The notes beneath the pieces were generated by a model. The model saw only the letters and a program-made list of their open reading frames with translations, made no database searches and was not told the origin of the DNA. This document shows, piece by piece, positions 22,413 through 36,056 of a stretch of DNA of 64,000 nt (positions within the stretch are counted from its first letter, which is position 1; every line of letters begins with the position of its first letter). This stretch comes from Atherinomorus stipes. Taxonomy: Eukaryota > Chordata > Actinopteri > Atheriniformes > Atherinidae. The stretch covers positions 370,001 to 434,000 of the forward strand of contig JALJCO010007865.1 in the NCBI GenBank assembly GCA_023101725.1, in the 5' to 3' direction. A program made the translations under genes and the position numbers.

Positions 22413-22946
22413 TTAAAGGTTGAATTAAAAGTTATATTTAAAAAAAAAAAAACCTCCACAGGTCAAGGGGGGGGGGGGGGGGGGGGGTACAGAATGAAAG
22501 TACAACATTTCCTAAAAAAAATTATATTTAGCCTAAAAATAATTAAAAAATAAATTTTTACGGGTTCGATAATGGCATTTTATTTATGTCTATAAGCCAA
22601 TACACGTCGCCATTGCAGGTTGCCAAATATGATCTCTGTGTGGAAACAATATGTTGGGCACAGTCAGGCTGGTACAGGGTAAAACCGTAGAGATGACGAG
22701 TGAAGCAGCTGCTTCAGAGCCCTGGAGATGCTATCTGTTTCTGAGGAGGAGTGACCTGAGAAGAGCTCACAAAACGTTTCCGGAGTGGAAAGTAAATTTA
22801 GGTGAAGACTTCATCTCCTCGCGTACTGTGGAATGGACTGTTGGTCACATAAACGTGTTTCCACGGTTTGTTTTTCTGCCGTTGCAACTACAACCTAGAC
22901 ACACGTGATGTCGCTGTTCTGTCCGTGTTCCATATTCAACCTTTAA
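22413..22946. mobile_element. TTAA-flanked MITE, family C
   Basis: A 526-bp element (22417-22942) between TTAA tetranucleotides (22413-22416 and 22943-22946). The ends are AGGTTGAATTAAA and, read inward, AGGTTGAATATGG. An A12 run and a G21 run (22467-22487) lie near the left end. The 85-codon frame at 22651-22908 is not recognisable as a protein. Confidence 0.7.
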
Positions 22947-23191
22947 ACCAATTTGAAAGGTGGAGCAATGTGTATTTTCAAAGTGGTATCATCCGCTGTT
23001 AAACATTTGTCACAGTAGCAGCCTGTTATGACAGCAGCTGTGACTCCAGAGCTGCTGTAGAATGAAAGCTGCAGGACCTGCACACGCAAAAGTATTGCGT
23101 GTTAATGCTAAAAGGAAAAAAATAGCCATATTACCTGAGTGAGCTCTGTAAAGTAATCACGCTTTTACTGTGGAAATATAGCCTACAGTAC
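22947..23191. other. No gene seen
   Basis: Short AT-rich spacer before a compound microsatellite. Confidence 0.4.
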
Positions 23192-24756
<1,565 letters not shown>

Positions 24757-25140
24757 TTATAGGATAACTTTTTTTTTTTTCAACCTGGACCTGATTTCTA
24801 GGAGCTTATATGTGCATTTACTCACCGGTAAAATTTCTGTATTACTTAGACTCCTTCAGAAGATATTACGCTGAGTCGCCCTTCGGCATTATGTACATCT
24901 ATATAATGGAAGAGATGGGGCAGCCTATATATAAGACATTATCTGCAGCAAAACTCCTTCATTTCACCAATAATTTAAGTAGAATGAACCAACAAACGAG
25001 TACTATTGTCCTGAGTTCAAAATGAACTCTACGTTCGTTATTGGGAGGTTTTCTCAACACTTCACAGGCTGCGCGCCGCCGTATACAGCTGAGAGAGCAG
25101 CTCGCCACCCAGAAACCACCAAACTGAAAACTTTGAACCT
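24757..25140 (+). mobile_element. TTAA MITE, family E, diverged copy
   Basis: Starts TTATAGGATAACTTTTT (TTAA mutated to TTAT), followed by CAACCTGGACCTGATTTCTA and TGCAGCAAAACTCCTTCATT, all shared with the copies at 36057 and 56936. The right end is not recognisable. Confidence 0.7.
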
Positions 25141-26344
25141 CTGAACTCACTACACTGCATTTAAGTTCAGAGAATGTGGTGAACAATACAGAAAGGATGA
25201 AAGACATTTGTCACATGTTGCCGGTAATATACAGACAGATTAAACAAAGTGACCCCTGGGCTGTTTTTCTATCGTCTCACTTATCAGGCTTGATTTCCCA
25301 GACAATTAAAGCAGGTGGAGAAGCAGGCTAGCTTTGCTCTTCAGTCCAATGGCTTCCCCCTTCTCACATGGCAACACAGAATCTTTTACTCTATAGAAAT
25401 ATGATTTATGCCCTTTAGTTTGAGCAACTTTAAAGTAAAAGGGAAAAAAACTATTCCTCTAACTGTAACCTGTAAAATTGATGTTTATATTGCAGCATGA
25501 TCTTATAGAAATCTTGGCAAACTTTTATTGTTTAGGATCTGAGAAAGTGCGTGAGCATACAAATCCAGAAGAAGGATGAATCTACGTTTATGTTTAATTA
25601 AAAATTGTGGAGCAGCAGTGAGAAGTGACCAGTGTATACATGCTGTGTTTTGAGGGCAGCAAAGAAGATGATAGATGACTTGGCCAGATGTAATATCTCT
25701 ATACCAGAGGGAGCAATGGTCACGTTACACGTATGATTATTAATGTGGGATATATATGAACAACGGGGATGATGGAAGCAATACAGGTGAAGCTGCATGA
25801 GTATTTGGAGTCATGGAAATATTTGCACCTCCCATAGAAACTGTTAACCTTTTCAACATATCAGAAACAGTGAAGAATTAATTGTCTTGGAAACAGTGCC
25901 TCCAACTACAGGTGCTAAACTCAAACACATTACAACTAGAAATGGGCATATGGATACCTTGGAGTCGATACTTCAATACCAGCCAGAGAAAATATTGGAA
26001 TCGATACTTTTTTGAGTGTCCTGATACCACTGTACAGATACAAAACATGCAATTTGTTTCTATTTCTGAGAGTTTTAAGCAACAAAATGATGAAAGCAGC
26101 CAGATTCTAGCTTCCACATCACATGATGGTGGTAGGCTATCAGATGTCATGATGATGCTGCCACTGTTAGTGATGATGATGATGTTTTGTTGTCTTTCAG
26201 TGGTTTAATGCAGGTTATTGTACATTATGATTTGGTAAATTTGTAATATTACTATTCATTTTTTTATTTTAACATTTTCCACTTAGTAAATTTGATTATT
26301 TTAGTGAGTATATATTATGTTATTTGATAATTTAAAGACGTTTT
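25141..26344. other. No gene seen; possible hAT-like end near 25937
   Basis: Mostly AT-rich. At 25937-26040 AATGGGCATATGGATACC and repeated TCGATACTT motifs resemble the end of a fish hAT element, without a partner end. Frames at 25878-26208 are shadows of this. Confidence 0.35.
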
Positions 26345-26845
26345 TAATCTATTTTTGTTTGACCAGGTGACCCTGGTGGAACTCTCTGATGTAGTTTCCC
26401 AGCTAAAATCAACGTTTTGCCCGCTTGACAGCATTCACCCCACATTACTTAGGAGTGCTTTTAGTTCTATTGGGCCTGTTATTTTGTCTCTTATTAACAC
26501 CTGTCTACCATCCGGCTGTGTCCCAGCTGCATTTAAACATGCCCTCGTGCAACCTCTCTTAAAGAAACCCAACCTAGACCGATATCCAAACTTCCTTTCT
26601 TATCAAAAGTGCTTGAGAAAGTTGTCCAACAGCAACTACAGGTTTACCTACACTCCAACAATATCCTTGATAAATTCCAGTCTGGGTTTAAATCCCTCCA
26701 CAGCACCGAAACGGCTCTTTTAAAAGTTTTTAATGATATTCTTTTAACCTTAGATTCTGGGAGTCCGGCTGTTCTGGTTCTCTTGGATCTAACAGCGGCC
26801 TTTGACACAGTCGAAGAAGCCTGGCTCACAGGCTCATAAATTCAG
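26345..26845 (+). pseudogene. L2-like LINE reverse transcriptase fragment
   Basis: The frame from 26355 reads SDVVSQLKSTFCPLDSIHP, then IGPVILSLINTCLPSGCVP and [16 protein letters not shown]. After a frameshift near 26600 the frame from 26609 reads [32 protein letters not shown] and [13 protein letters not shown]. The last segment holds the first catalytic Asp motif of L2/CR1-type reverse transcriptases. The fragment stops at the TTAA MITE at 26850 and lacks the catalytic DD box. It is dead. Confidence 0.85.
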
Positions 26846-26849
26846 AAGT

Positions 26850-27462
26850 TTAAAGGCCTCCTTCCACTGAAAACCCGTTTAACTTGCTCCTTCTGAAATA
26901 CGGAGGGTTTCCCCTTGTTTACTTCCACATGCTGACTTGCTAGCGTTGCGTTCCCCCCAGTCGGCTGTGCTTTCTCATCAGAGAAACAATACGAAGAAAA
27001 GAGCGAATCGGGAACAGCCTTGCACTTCTACGTCACATTGCAAATAGCGTATCCCACGTGGGGTTTCTATCTGTCCATTGGAAGGCAGGTAACCCTCCAC
27101 TACACACTAGAAGTAAAGACAGCACGACTGTAGCTTCGGAGTTGAGAAGCTAATTAGCTAACTGTTTGTTAGCATGGCGGAACAAACTTGTTTGTCGGCT
27201 CTATTTCCTGTCTGTAACAAAATAAGAGCGGAGGGCGGAGCTTCCTTCATACACTGATGGGAGCCAGCCAATCAGACGGAAATTCATGAGAAGGACCCGG
27301 AAAAGCTGCCGTTGGACCACAAGCCTCTCTTCTAGTATACAAATACAGCTGGATACAAAGATACCAGAAGGTTTTTTTTAAACAGAAACGATGCAGAATG
27401 CATTCAATAATAATGGAGAACACAGAAATATTAATGAAATGACCATGGAAGTACAACTTTAA
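26850..27462 (+). mobile_element. TTAA-flanked MITE, family B, copy 1
   Basis: A 605-bp element (26854-27458) between TTAA at 26850-26853 and 27459-27462. The ends are AGGCCTCCTTCCACTG and, read inward, AGTTGTACTTCCATGG. It is nearly identical to 50332-50943, differing by a few substitutions, so it is recent. It terminates the LINE fragment to its left. Confidence 0.88.
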
Positions 27463-28224
27463 GTTTTGATTAAACTTACGAAAAGGCTCCAACTAATGTT
27501 TTTAGTTGTAATTCTGTTTGGATGTTTTAAAAGCTGCAACATTGCTACTTAAATCCAATTTGGTCCCTTGTGTTAAATGAAAGATGGAACTTTTTAAATC
27601 TTGTAAAGATGGCAAATTTATATTTCTAAGGTGTTTTAGTGGATGAGTTTTTAAAAAATGTATCATATTTTGGTCATTATAAGAATTTAAGATGGACTAC
27701 AGTTGGACAGCACATATTCTGCGTACATCAGCCTGAAAACTCCCATATCGGTCCAGCTCTAATAACAGTTACTACAGACAGATTTTACTTCTCATTTCAG
27801 ACTTCAAATGCAATATTCAGCACTGATGAAAATCTGTGCTGAATCAGCAGAGATTTTACCTGCAAAGGGGAAAAATAAGCACAGGACACGAGGTGGTTTT
27901 ACTTCCTTCACGTCCACTGTTGTAGACGAGCAGCAGCATCAAGTTTCCCCTACTTGAACTCAGGCATAATCAATCGATTCCCGATCAGCAGGTGAATCTC
28001 TTGAGACACAAACTGTGAATGAAATACTGTGTGGAAACAAGGCAATAACTGACAAAACAACATTTACATACTGGCATTTTTAACACGTTTCTTATAACTT
28101 TATAACTTTCTTATAAGTTTTTAGCTTGAAGATGAAAGTAGTCGATAACAGATCAATCAGGACATCACAGTGCAATCACTGTTTTCTTTTTATAAAGATG
28201 AATTATGATGTGTTCTTCTTTCCC
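27463..28224. other. No gene seen
   Basis: AT-rich unassigned sequence with no motif of note. Confidence 0.4.
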
Positions 28225-29145
28225 ATTTTAATGTGAGACTCTCCAGGCAAATAGGGTAAAAAATTTAACTAACTGGTATCACCGTGAAACTTTCCTGGTT
28301 TATTCCTCACATTAGGGCTATCATTTTTGGATTGCAAGTTTTCTGAAATTTTATGTTTAAATATGCATATTAGGTGTTATATAGCCAAAAATGCACTAAT
28401 TTCCATACATTTCTAGAAAAAAATCTAAACACAGGATAAAGCCAGGTTTCAAAGTTCCTTTTGAATTTTGTTCACATATTACAGTCAAAAGTTTTTACAG
28501 AGGGGATTTTGGATATCTCTAGATCATTTCACAATTTAGAATATACTGTCAACAACCAGAAAAAACTCTTTTTTTTGGCATATTTTGGGATGAAATGTTC
28601 TATAAATCAGGCTGTGAATGAGATATCAAAAAATCCTTCAGTAAAGACTTTAAGGATACAGTCAGGAGCAAAACTTGAAAGTTTGGTTTCTGTAAGTGCT
28701 CCTGAAGTGGAGATTTCTCAAAACTCATTTTGAAAAACAGCCTTTAAAGTTTTAGATTGTAAAACTCTCTACAATTTTGTTTTATAGCGCTATTTACAGA
28801 CATCAGATCCAATCAGATTCATGAGCTGGAAATATCAAGTTTGGTTGAGATGACATCGTTCAGGAAAAAAAGCGACGTTTCCAACAATATGACAGTGTTC
28901 AGATGAGAGCCACGGTGTTGCGCTCTGTTTAAAAAACCCCAACTTTAGCTGCATTTTGTGGAGATTTGGGTGCATCAGACAAAGTATCATGAAATAAACT
29001 CCTAAAATGTTCATTTTTGACGTTTTTTCTACACAAGTCTGAAAGAAAACATGTTGAAGGAGGGAAAAAGACGAAAATCTCAAAATTGACCAGGTGATGA
29101 AAAAAATGGCGTTTTTAGCTGGCGCCCCCCTGGAGGAGAGTCACA
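28225..29145 (+). repeat. Dispersed element G, uninterrupted copy
   Basis: Shares long blocks with 53164-54912, for example AGGCAAATAGGGTAAAAAAT at the left and CTCAAAATTGACCAGGTGAT at the right. It contains TTCACATATTACAGTC (28471-28486), the empty counterpart of the site filled by the hairpin MITE in the other copy. The flanks ATGTGAGACTCTCC and, inverted, ATGTGACTCTCC may be its ends. Nothing coding. Confidence 0.75.
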
Positions 29146-31042
29146 TAAATGCATATTATGTTTTCTTTGACTTTTAGAAGGTAAACATTTTTATAACCAT
29201 TACAAATGAAAACACAAAACAGTGCGGGCAAATTATCTACACTGTTGTTTGATTGATGAAGGACTTTTTCTCTGTGTAGTTGAATTTGATAAAAAGTTGC
29301 GTGGTCAGAGTTTGGGGGAAAAGGCAAGACCTCTTGTTAGACCCCCAATCCAACTTTGCACCATGTGGGTGGTACAGTACTGCTGTATTGTGATTTGAGC
29401 TTGTCTCAGACTCTAGTCCCAGATTACCCTGAAAGATATTCATCTGATCTGGATTTTTGGCAGCTTGTGTACAATAATTTTCAATCTTTAGGTTTCTAGG
29501 GGGAACTTCTGATATAAATGAAATCCATTTACCATTATTGTTATTTTCAAGGACCAACTCTTGCATCAGAAACAGTGAATGGATTCAGGTCTTTAATGAG
29601 AAAACATGCACACACATTGAAAAGAAAAAGCAAAGCCGACCTGCAGAGTCGACGCACAGCTGTATGTACTGTAAGCACATAGATCTGGGTAATGCTTGCT
29701 GTGCCTTGATCCCCTCTCCCTCTTGAACTTGTCTTGCTTTAGCCTCAGCCCGCCTGAGCTGCTCACAGAAAATGACACACATGGCTCAGAACTTGTTCTC
29801 TGACACACATGCATGCTAACGATTAAGCAGCTCTCTGTATGTGTGTGCAGCTGCTCGGAGTGGTGGCAGGGTTTGGCTGTGACAGTTGAGTCTCAGGAGA
29901 GGTTGTGCAGATCAGGGCTGAGCTAAGAACCAGGGCCTGGCTGTATTAGAGGGAGAGTTACACGACAGCAGCCCTACGTGAGAGCCTTATCTCCTGGCTG
30001 CTGCCTCTCCCTCAGCCTTTTCCTCCTTGAGCCCTAAGGGGAGGAAACATGTCCATCTGACTTACCCCCAATCGTGGGTCCTACTTACCCACTGACTCTG
30101 TGTCGGTTTGATTTACCCCCCGAGTGTATATCTACATAATTTACCCACTAGTTCGTCTATGTTACCAGTTCTCTATCATGTATAGTCAGGCTAAACACTG
30201 ACTAAAACCAGCCCAAATTACCATCCCTCACAACCACGCTAGACACATGCTATCAGGTGTTTGTGCTCGTATTCATGGGTCTGATGTTTGGTAAATAAGT
30301 CGCAGTGTATTATGGCTAAAACATGTCAGTCCAAAATCCAGTTCTAGAAATCTCATGGTTCTACTATTATGGTTCATCTTCTTTCCCAACAAACTACAGT
30401 TTGCTGAGTCTTTAGTTGCACAATTAGGAAGTTTTCAATTGTAAACAGGAATTTTGAACACAGAAGTGTGTTAAAGTCGTTATAGAAGATGTTTCTTTCA
30501 GCAATTTTTGCAATATTCAGTTAAGGTGGGCTCACTACCCCATACGGTATGATTAATTAAAAGCTTTAAATATATAAATATCATTATACATCAGCTCTGA
30601 AAGTAATGGGCCTGAAAAAATATCCTCCAATCATCTCTGCATTCCTTACATTTTTCATTTGTGTACTGGCTCATCAATCACTTACTACTGTAGTAAGAGT
30701 GATTGACGGTCAGTTCAACTAATAGGTGAGACTGATCAATGAGAGTGATTGAATGGCGAGAGTAATACTGCGACCCCAAAGCTGTGCGCACTCGTCTGAC
30801 GTTTACAGCAGGTAGTTAACATCATTCAGCTAGCAGTTAGCGATGTTGAGACTAGGGATTTGAAATCGGTCCTGTCTTCAGATCATTCGATCGTGACCAC
30901 TGTCAATCACTGATAGGTGATCAGATCGCTGATCACTGATAGGGCGATCTGATCTTCTGACAGAAAAAGGCGGAACTTTTTCATGCCCGCATCTGTTCAG
31001 TTGCATGAACCCTGGTAAAACTCAAGGGAATCACATATACTC
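29146..31042. other. No gene seen
   Basis: About 1.9 kb with no recognisable coding exon. At 29900-30060 there is GC-richer sequence with pyrimidine tracts but no open frame between good splice sites. At 30852-30960 AGGGATTTGAAATCGG followed by several TGATCA/GATCAG motifs suggests a hAT-like repeat end. Confidence 0.4.
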
Positions 31043-31395
31043 TAGACTTGTAGTTCTCAAGACCACGCTTTTTCGCGGTCTTGGTCTTGTCACGGTCTCG
31101 GCAGTCTTTGGTCTCGGTCTTGGTCTCGGATCATTTCCAGGCAGGTACTGTTTTTGTTTATTTATCAAATTTATAAACCCCTTCAAGTATCAATCAAGTA
31201 CCAAATAATAAATAATAAAATCTAATTTTTAAACTAAGCAGCAAAGGGTTTTCTTTGTCTCGGTGTTGGTGTTGGTCTCAGTCTAGAGCTGAACTGGTCT
31301 TGGTCTTGAGTTGGTCTGTCTTGGTCCTAACACACTCTGGTCTTGGCAGTGTCTTGGTGTCGGTTTAGGCGGTCTTTACTACAAGTCTAATATAC
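31043..31395. mobile_element. GGTCTTGGTCT-rich MITE
   Basis: The ends TAGACTTGTAGTTCTCAAGA and, read inward, TTAGACTTGTAGTAAAGACC are inverted repeats. The interior is rich in TTGGTCTCGGTCT-type motifs. A common teleost repeat; the 67-codon frame here is a shadow. Confidence 0.7.
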
Positions 31396-31710
31396 ACTGA
31401 ACTCACGGTTCCAGACAGAAAAAATGGAAAAACCCAAGGCATGATGGGAAATATTCAAACGAACCCGCCCCATTACCTAACATATATGTGTTACAGTGCT
31501 GTTGTTCATAAGAATCATAAGAATTTTACCATTGAATGACTTTATTGTGAGACAAATCTACTAGGGATGGGAAAAATTAATGGATGATTGATAATTGATC
31601 ACTAAGAATTTTTTTGATCACGTGATTTTTTTTTTCGATCATCCAATGGTGTTATAAAACAGAGTTCATTCATGTAGTGTACGTCTTGAAACGCTGTAAT
31701 AAATGTCCCT

Positions 31711-32909
31711 ATAGATGGTTTCCCATTTATAAACATTGGCAGTTGCGTGTGCAGCCAGGAGGCAAAAAGCCTGTTTGTACTGCAGTCTACGGCAAAACAC
31801 TTATTTCATTCATAAAAATGTAAAGTAACCTGACGAAACAAGCAGAGATTGTTGTGTTTTAAATTATATTGAATAAATCTGTATTTTGATGACGAATAAA
31901 AAAAGACACCGACGCAGCGTTGCTGTTTTGTATTTCTATTACCATTATACTAACTTGGTAAGGAGTCATTACCTTGAAACGGCATTTTTCTTGTTAAAAC
32001 ATGGATATTATTCGTGTTGGACCTCATTTGAAATTTGCCTGAAAAACTTGAGTTAGAAAGTGGCTTAAACTTTGGTTTAGACTCGTTGTTCAAACCAAAA
32101 TGGTCCCCAACAGTCTGCTGTCTACAGCAGGTTCAGCTCCAGTGTTGTCTTCACCTCCATACAGGAGCAACTTTCACTAGTCTGGATTAAACCAGGCAAA
32201 GATGACATCATCACTACGTTTGGAAATGAGCCGATTCCAGCTGTTAGGGAGCTGTGTCGGTGAGTCTCGTTGCTTGTGGAACGTTCTGCTTTGTTGTGGA
32301 TAAAATCCCCAACCCCCATACTTTGTATTAAATCTCTGCGATGCGTTGTTATGCAGCGTGAATGTTTGTGAACGGCTCCACCATCAGTTTTTTCTTCTTT
32401 TTATTTCGCGTGTGTGAGCAGAGGACGGCTGTCACACACAGCTACAGTGTTGTGATGCAGCCATGAACTGATCAATGACTGATCGCGGTGGTGATACTGG
32501 TATTGTGACAGTACCAGTCTCCCGACTGCAACACGGGAATAATTTGTGCCACCGCGGTGGTTTAATCTGACATGGTGACCATGGTGAAAGACTAAATAAA
32601 TCATGTATCTGAACCTGCAGAAGTTATCAGAGAGGGTTTTCTGAAGACAGTCACTCCTACTGTCCTGTTATCACCATGGTAACTGTTTACATGCATTAAC
32701 GTTTGGATTTTTGCAACCGAACAAATACCAGGACTCAAACATTATATTTCCCTGACACTTTCACGTCATATCATGACCTCATCTGCTTTAAAAAGTCTAG
32801 TCTTGCATGTAAACACACATCTTCTCATAGTTCAATAATGCTTTTCCAGTGTTTTATTGCCCCCTGGTTGTGCATCCTATCTGTGACGATGCCCGGAAAC
32901 CCATCTATG
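31711..32909 (-). mobile_element. MITE family K, copy 2
   Basis: The inverted homologue of 5182-6459, with ends ATAGATGGTTTCCC and, read inward, ATAGATGGGTTTCCGGGC. It is slightly shorter because of small deletions. It lies in the 5' part of the hAT element, upstream of the transposase start codon. Confidence 0.75.
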
Positions 32910-33026
32910 TGGTGGTAATAAAATAGCCTACCAGCGGGGGGCGATGTAGCTTAAAGACAGCAGAGAAAGCCGCCTGTGAGCTGCTGTCTTCCCCATCACA
33001 GCAGCTGAAAGAAGACTCGTCTAAAC

Positions 33027-34275
33027 ATGAAGCGAGCACAGTTAAAGCAGAACTCAGTAACTTCAGCTCGGGGCTCCCCTAGTGGCGTCCTTTCACTGTC
33101 GTGTTCAACCCCCCCTTACACACCCACAGCACACAGACGGCTTCTCTACCTGTCTTTCCTCTATTTTGATCCCTGATTATATTTCTAAGCTTTTACTAGC
33201 TTGTTGATGGTACTTTGCTGCGTGGGTAGCAGCACCACGTCTCCCTCTGCTCAAAGCAAAGTCCTGTATTTTCTGAAACGGGACGTTTTACCCGCGATTT
33301 GCGGGTAAATATGCCGTGGATTATATTTTTCTCTGGTGTTGGCGAGTAGCAGGTAAGAATACAAACTTTTATTTACTTTTTGCGGACGTGACAAGTGATT
33401 ATTGAGCCTGAAGCAGTGATGCTTCACCCGGCGCCCAGGCAGCGCAGCTACATGAATCACTCTGGTCCAGCAAAGAGTTGGTTATGAGAGCCAGGAGCCG
33501 TGTTTAGGTGGTGTGAAGCTAAAGAAATGTTTTCTTCGAGTTAGCGCTGGTAGTCTGGTTCAAATCAGAGCTGGAAGCAGCTCGGTAGATAGGGGACCTG
33601 AGTACCGTACAGCGGTTTCTGTTGTCGCAAGTTCTGCTCGGGTCGGCGCAGGCAAAGTTGCTTAGAGCTGCTCGCAGGCCAGAGGCCCCGGCGGGAGGGG
33701 GGGAAACATTGAATCGCTCCATAAACACTTTGTTTAGCCCCACGGGGATTCCGAAAAGCATTTATTGAGGTAAAAAAGTTACTGAGTTTCCCCTTTAAGT
33801 CTGGTGTGGGACCATTTTGCGTTAGAAAATGACATTTCACACTGTAAATATTGCAACACGTTTTATAAAAACAACATAACTCCCATGATGCACCATTTAA
33901 AAAACGGTGATCCGACCGAGCTCAAAGGTAATGAATCCTCCGTTCAACCCACCGTTGCCTCCGCCTGAAGCCGGAGGAGCTTGATGCAAAGCGGGCAGAC
34001 AAAATCACAGAGGGAATCTGTAAAATGATTTTAGTGGACATATTGCCCAGAAGTGTTGCGATGGGAAAGGTTTCCCAGATTTGATGTATTTAATGGAACC
34101 AGTCTATCAGTTTCCTTCACGGCGCTCCATCACCAGGCCCATTGAAACACGAGAAGCAAAAGCGGGAGCTGCTAAACAAGTTAGCCACAGCAGCTAGCGT
34201 TGCCATGACAACAGACTGTTGGACCGCTCTAACAGCAGAGAGCTTCCTCACCATAACGTGCCGCCACTGCTGACC
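33027..34275 (+). pseudogene. hAT-family transposase pseudogene with BED zinc finger
   Basis: ATG at 33027 opens MKRAQ, then the TTAA MITE interrupts. From 33799 the same frame continues LVWDHFALENDISHCKYC and, further on, MMHHLKNGDP, a BED-type zinc finger (C-x2-C then H). A stop is at 33966. Shifted frames then read ADKITEGICKMILVDILP and KLATAASVAMTTDCWTALTA; TTDCWTAL is the conserved first catalytic Asp region of hAT transposases. It ends in a stop near 34275, with the rest of the catalytic domain and the dimerisation region absent. Clearly dead. Confidence 0.85.
33042..33798. mobile_element. TTAA-flanked MITE inside the hAT transposase gene
   Basis: A 749-bp element (33046-33794) between TTAA at 33042-33045 and 33795-33798. 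The ends are AGCAGAACTCAGTAACTT and, read inward, AGGGGAAACTCAGTAACTT. Removing it with one TTAA rejoins the hAT frame exactly. Open frames on the minus strand at 33519-33840 are shadows. Confidence 0.87.
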
Positions 34276-34424
34276 TTCTCACCAAGAAGATGATGGAGGC
34301 TGTAGAGCAGTGAGGGGAGGGTCCTGAAATATACGTATTTTAGAAAACAGTCTGTGGTGTGTGTAATCATTTTAAACATGCATTTCTTAATGATTAAATC
34401 GATAATTGATCGTTAATTCTCCTT

Positions 34425-34540
34425 GAAGCTTGAAGCTGAATAGGCTGAAGAACGAGGCGGCCATTAGCCTGAGAGGGAGGGGCGCTCAGGTTGAATACTA
34501 TTGTTTGCAAACAGAAATGGTGGAGGGACTTTGGACTCTA
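34425..34540 (+). repeat. Dispersed repeat H, copy 2
   Basis: Matches 214-330. It continues after the nested MITE as CCTTTAAAC (35054 onward). The truncated hAT element lies directly to its left. Confidence 0.7.
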
Positions 34541-35053
34541 CACACTCAAAAATAGACGTACCTATTTGTACTTAAAAGGGTACAAAGCTTGTCACTGGGG
34601 GTGTTCCTTTTTGAAAGACATTTCTGTACCCTTCAGTCCTGGTCCATTTTTGTACCTTATCAAGCTGTATGAGTTAATAAAGTACAATTAAACCAATTAA
34701 AAATGATGAATAAAAGTCAATAAAATAGAGATTATGACAACAATCAAAGATGCTAATAATAAATGAATAATTATTATAGAAATATTGGGCCAAACACATA
34801 TACAATACTGTTTAGAAGTACTGCTATTTATAGTTATTGTACAAGCTAAACACAATTTTCAATGCTGCAGGTACCCTTAGGGTTGAAATGGTACAAATTT
34901 GTACTTTATATTACTTTGGACCCTTTTTCATAGTATATAGGTACTTCTGGCCTCATAAAGACCAATATTGTACTTTTGAGAAAACATTTGTAAAAAAATG
35001 TACCTACAGGTACAGAAATGTTCCTGTCTTGTACCTTTATTTTTGAGTGTGTG
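34539..35053. mobile_element. TA-flanked MITE with ACACTCAAAAATA ends
   Basis: About 511 bp (34541-35051), with both ends reading CACACTCAAAAATA inward. It is rich in GTACCTnnnnGTAC motifs. It is flanked by TA (34539-34540) and TG (35052-35053, presumably a mutated TA). Removing it restores GACTCTACCTTTAAA, which is present uninterrupted at 321-335. Tc1/mariner-type target use is inferred. Confidence 0.8.
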
Positions 35054-36056
35054 CCTTTAAACAAATCCTAATGAAATAGGACATAAATTGTGAAAATAAG
35101 GAGCGTTTATTGCCAGTATTCACCCCTTTTATTACCCAGTTTTCTTTATCCTGAAAATCTGAGACAAAAGAAATAATGGACATATAATGTAACTCAGCTT
35201 TTCATTCAGATGTGAACCTTTTGTTGTCCTGTCTGCTTCTCAATCTGCTTATCTGTCAGGATGCTGTCAACGTAACAAACATAGGAGTGAGCTGTTTACA
35301 CCGGGGTCAACAAGGACAATAGATGTGTGTGTGTGTCGGGATGGTGTGAGCTTGCACACATTCATAAAACACTTACAGTACTCATGCTCCTATCAGTCAT
35401 TCATCCCACTAGAGTGCTTAGTGTTTTGCCGTATGCTAGCTGGCAGATGGTTATGCTATGGGCAATCAAACCGCTTTATGACGGAGAGCGAGGGACAGAG
35501 AGAGACTGAGCGAAGCCAGACAGACAGGCTGCACAGAGAGACAACATTCATTCATTCAAAGCAGAGAAGAAAAAGTGAAATCCAAAAGGCAAGAAGCTGT
35601 TTTTAATGTCAGCTCAGTTTCCTCGCATGACCTGTTGACTGAGGTTAATCTGGGGAAAGAAGATATAACCGTGAACTTTGACAAAGGTTTCATTATTAGG
35701 GGTTGGTTAACTTTTAGTCCTTCAGTATTCAGATTAGCTGTGAAAGTGTGTTTCTGTAAACATTCAGATGGTCTATTCACTTTCCATCGAGTTCGGTTTT
35801 CTCCTTTTTCCAACTCCCGAGGGAAATATCTGCTTCCTACCAGCAAAATGCCCCACTTTGCCTACAAGCTGGTCGTGGGCTTTCAGCTGAAAGGATCCAT
35901 TGCCTGCTGTGCTTTGAGGGTTGATGAGTGGGATGAGACTAAAATAAAACGGCAAAATCGCTGGCCATAAAACCGAAGCAGCGAACAGAAAGACTGGAAT
36001 AAAAATACTGAGGACATCAGAAAGTGAACATGACTCTATTACACACTCATTCTACG
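35054..36056. other. Unassigned; longest unique-sequence open frame of the window
   Basis: A plus-strand frame of 131 codons (35575-35970) begins MKSKRQEAVFNVSSVSSHD and contains KMPHFAYKLVVGFQLKGS. It has no recognised domain and no splice context. A 96-codon minus frame overlaps it. I do not call a gene. Confidence 0.35.

Larger units (their letters stand above)
31561..34424 (+). mobile_element. hAT transposon with two nested MITEs, right end lost
   Basis: The left end is CTAGGGATGGGAAAAATTAA with GATAATTGATCACT following. Related inverted sequence TTAATGATTAAATCGATAAT lies near 34388, but the terminal bases are missing where repeat H begins. It contains a BED-finger hAT transposase relic (33027-34275), a family K MITE (31711-32909) before the gene, and a TTAA MITE (33042-33798) inside it. 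Confidence 0.75.

Noticed and set aside
33519..33840. Minus-strand frames of 80-91 codons
   Set aside because: They lie in the TTAA MITE inside the hAT gene and have no homology I recognise.
35575..35970. 131-codon frame in unique sequence
   Set aside because: No recognised motif, no splice or promoter evidence, and an overlapping minus frame of 96 codons. This length is expected by chance in 64 kb.
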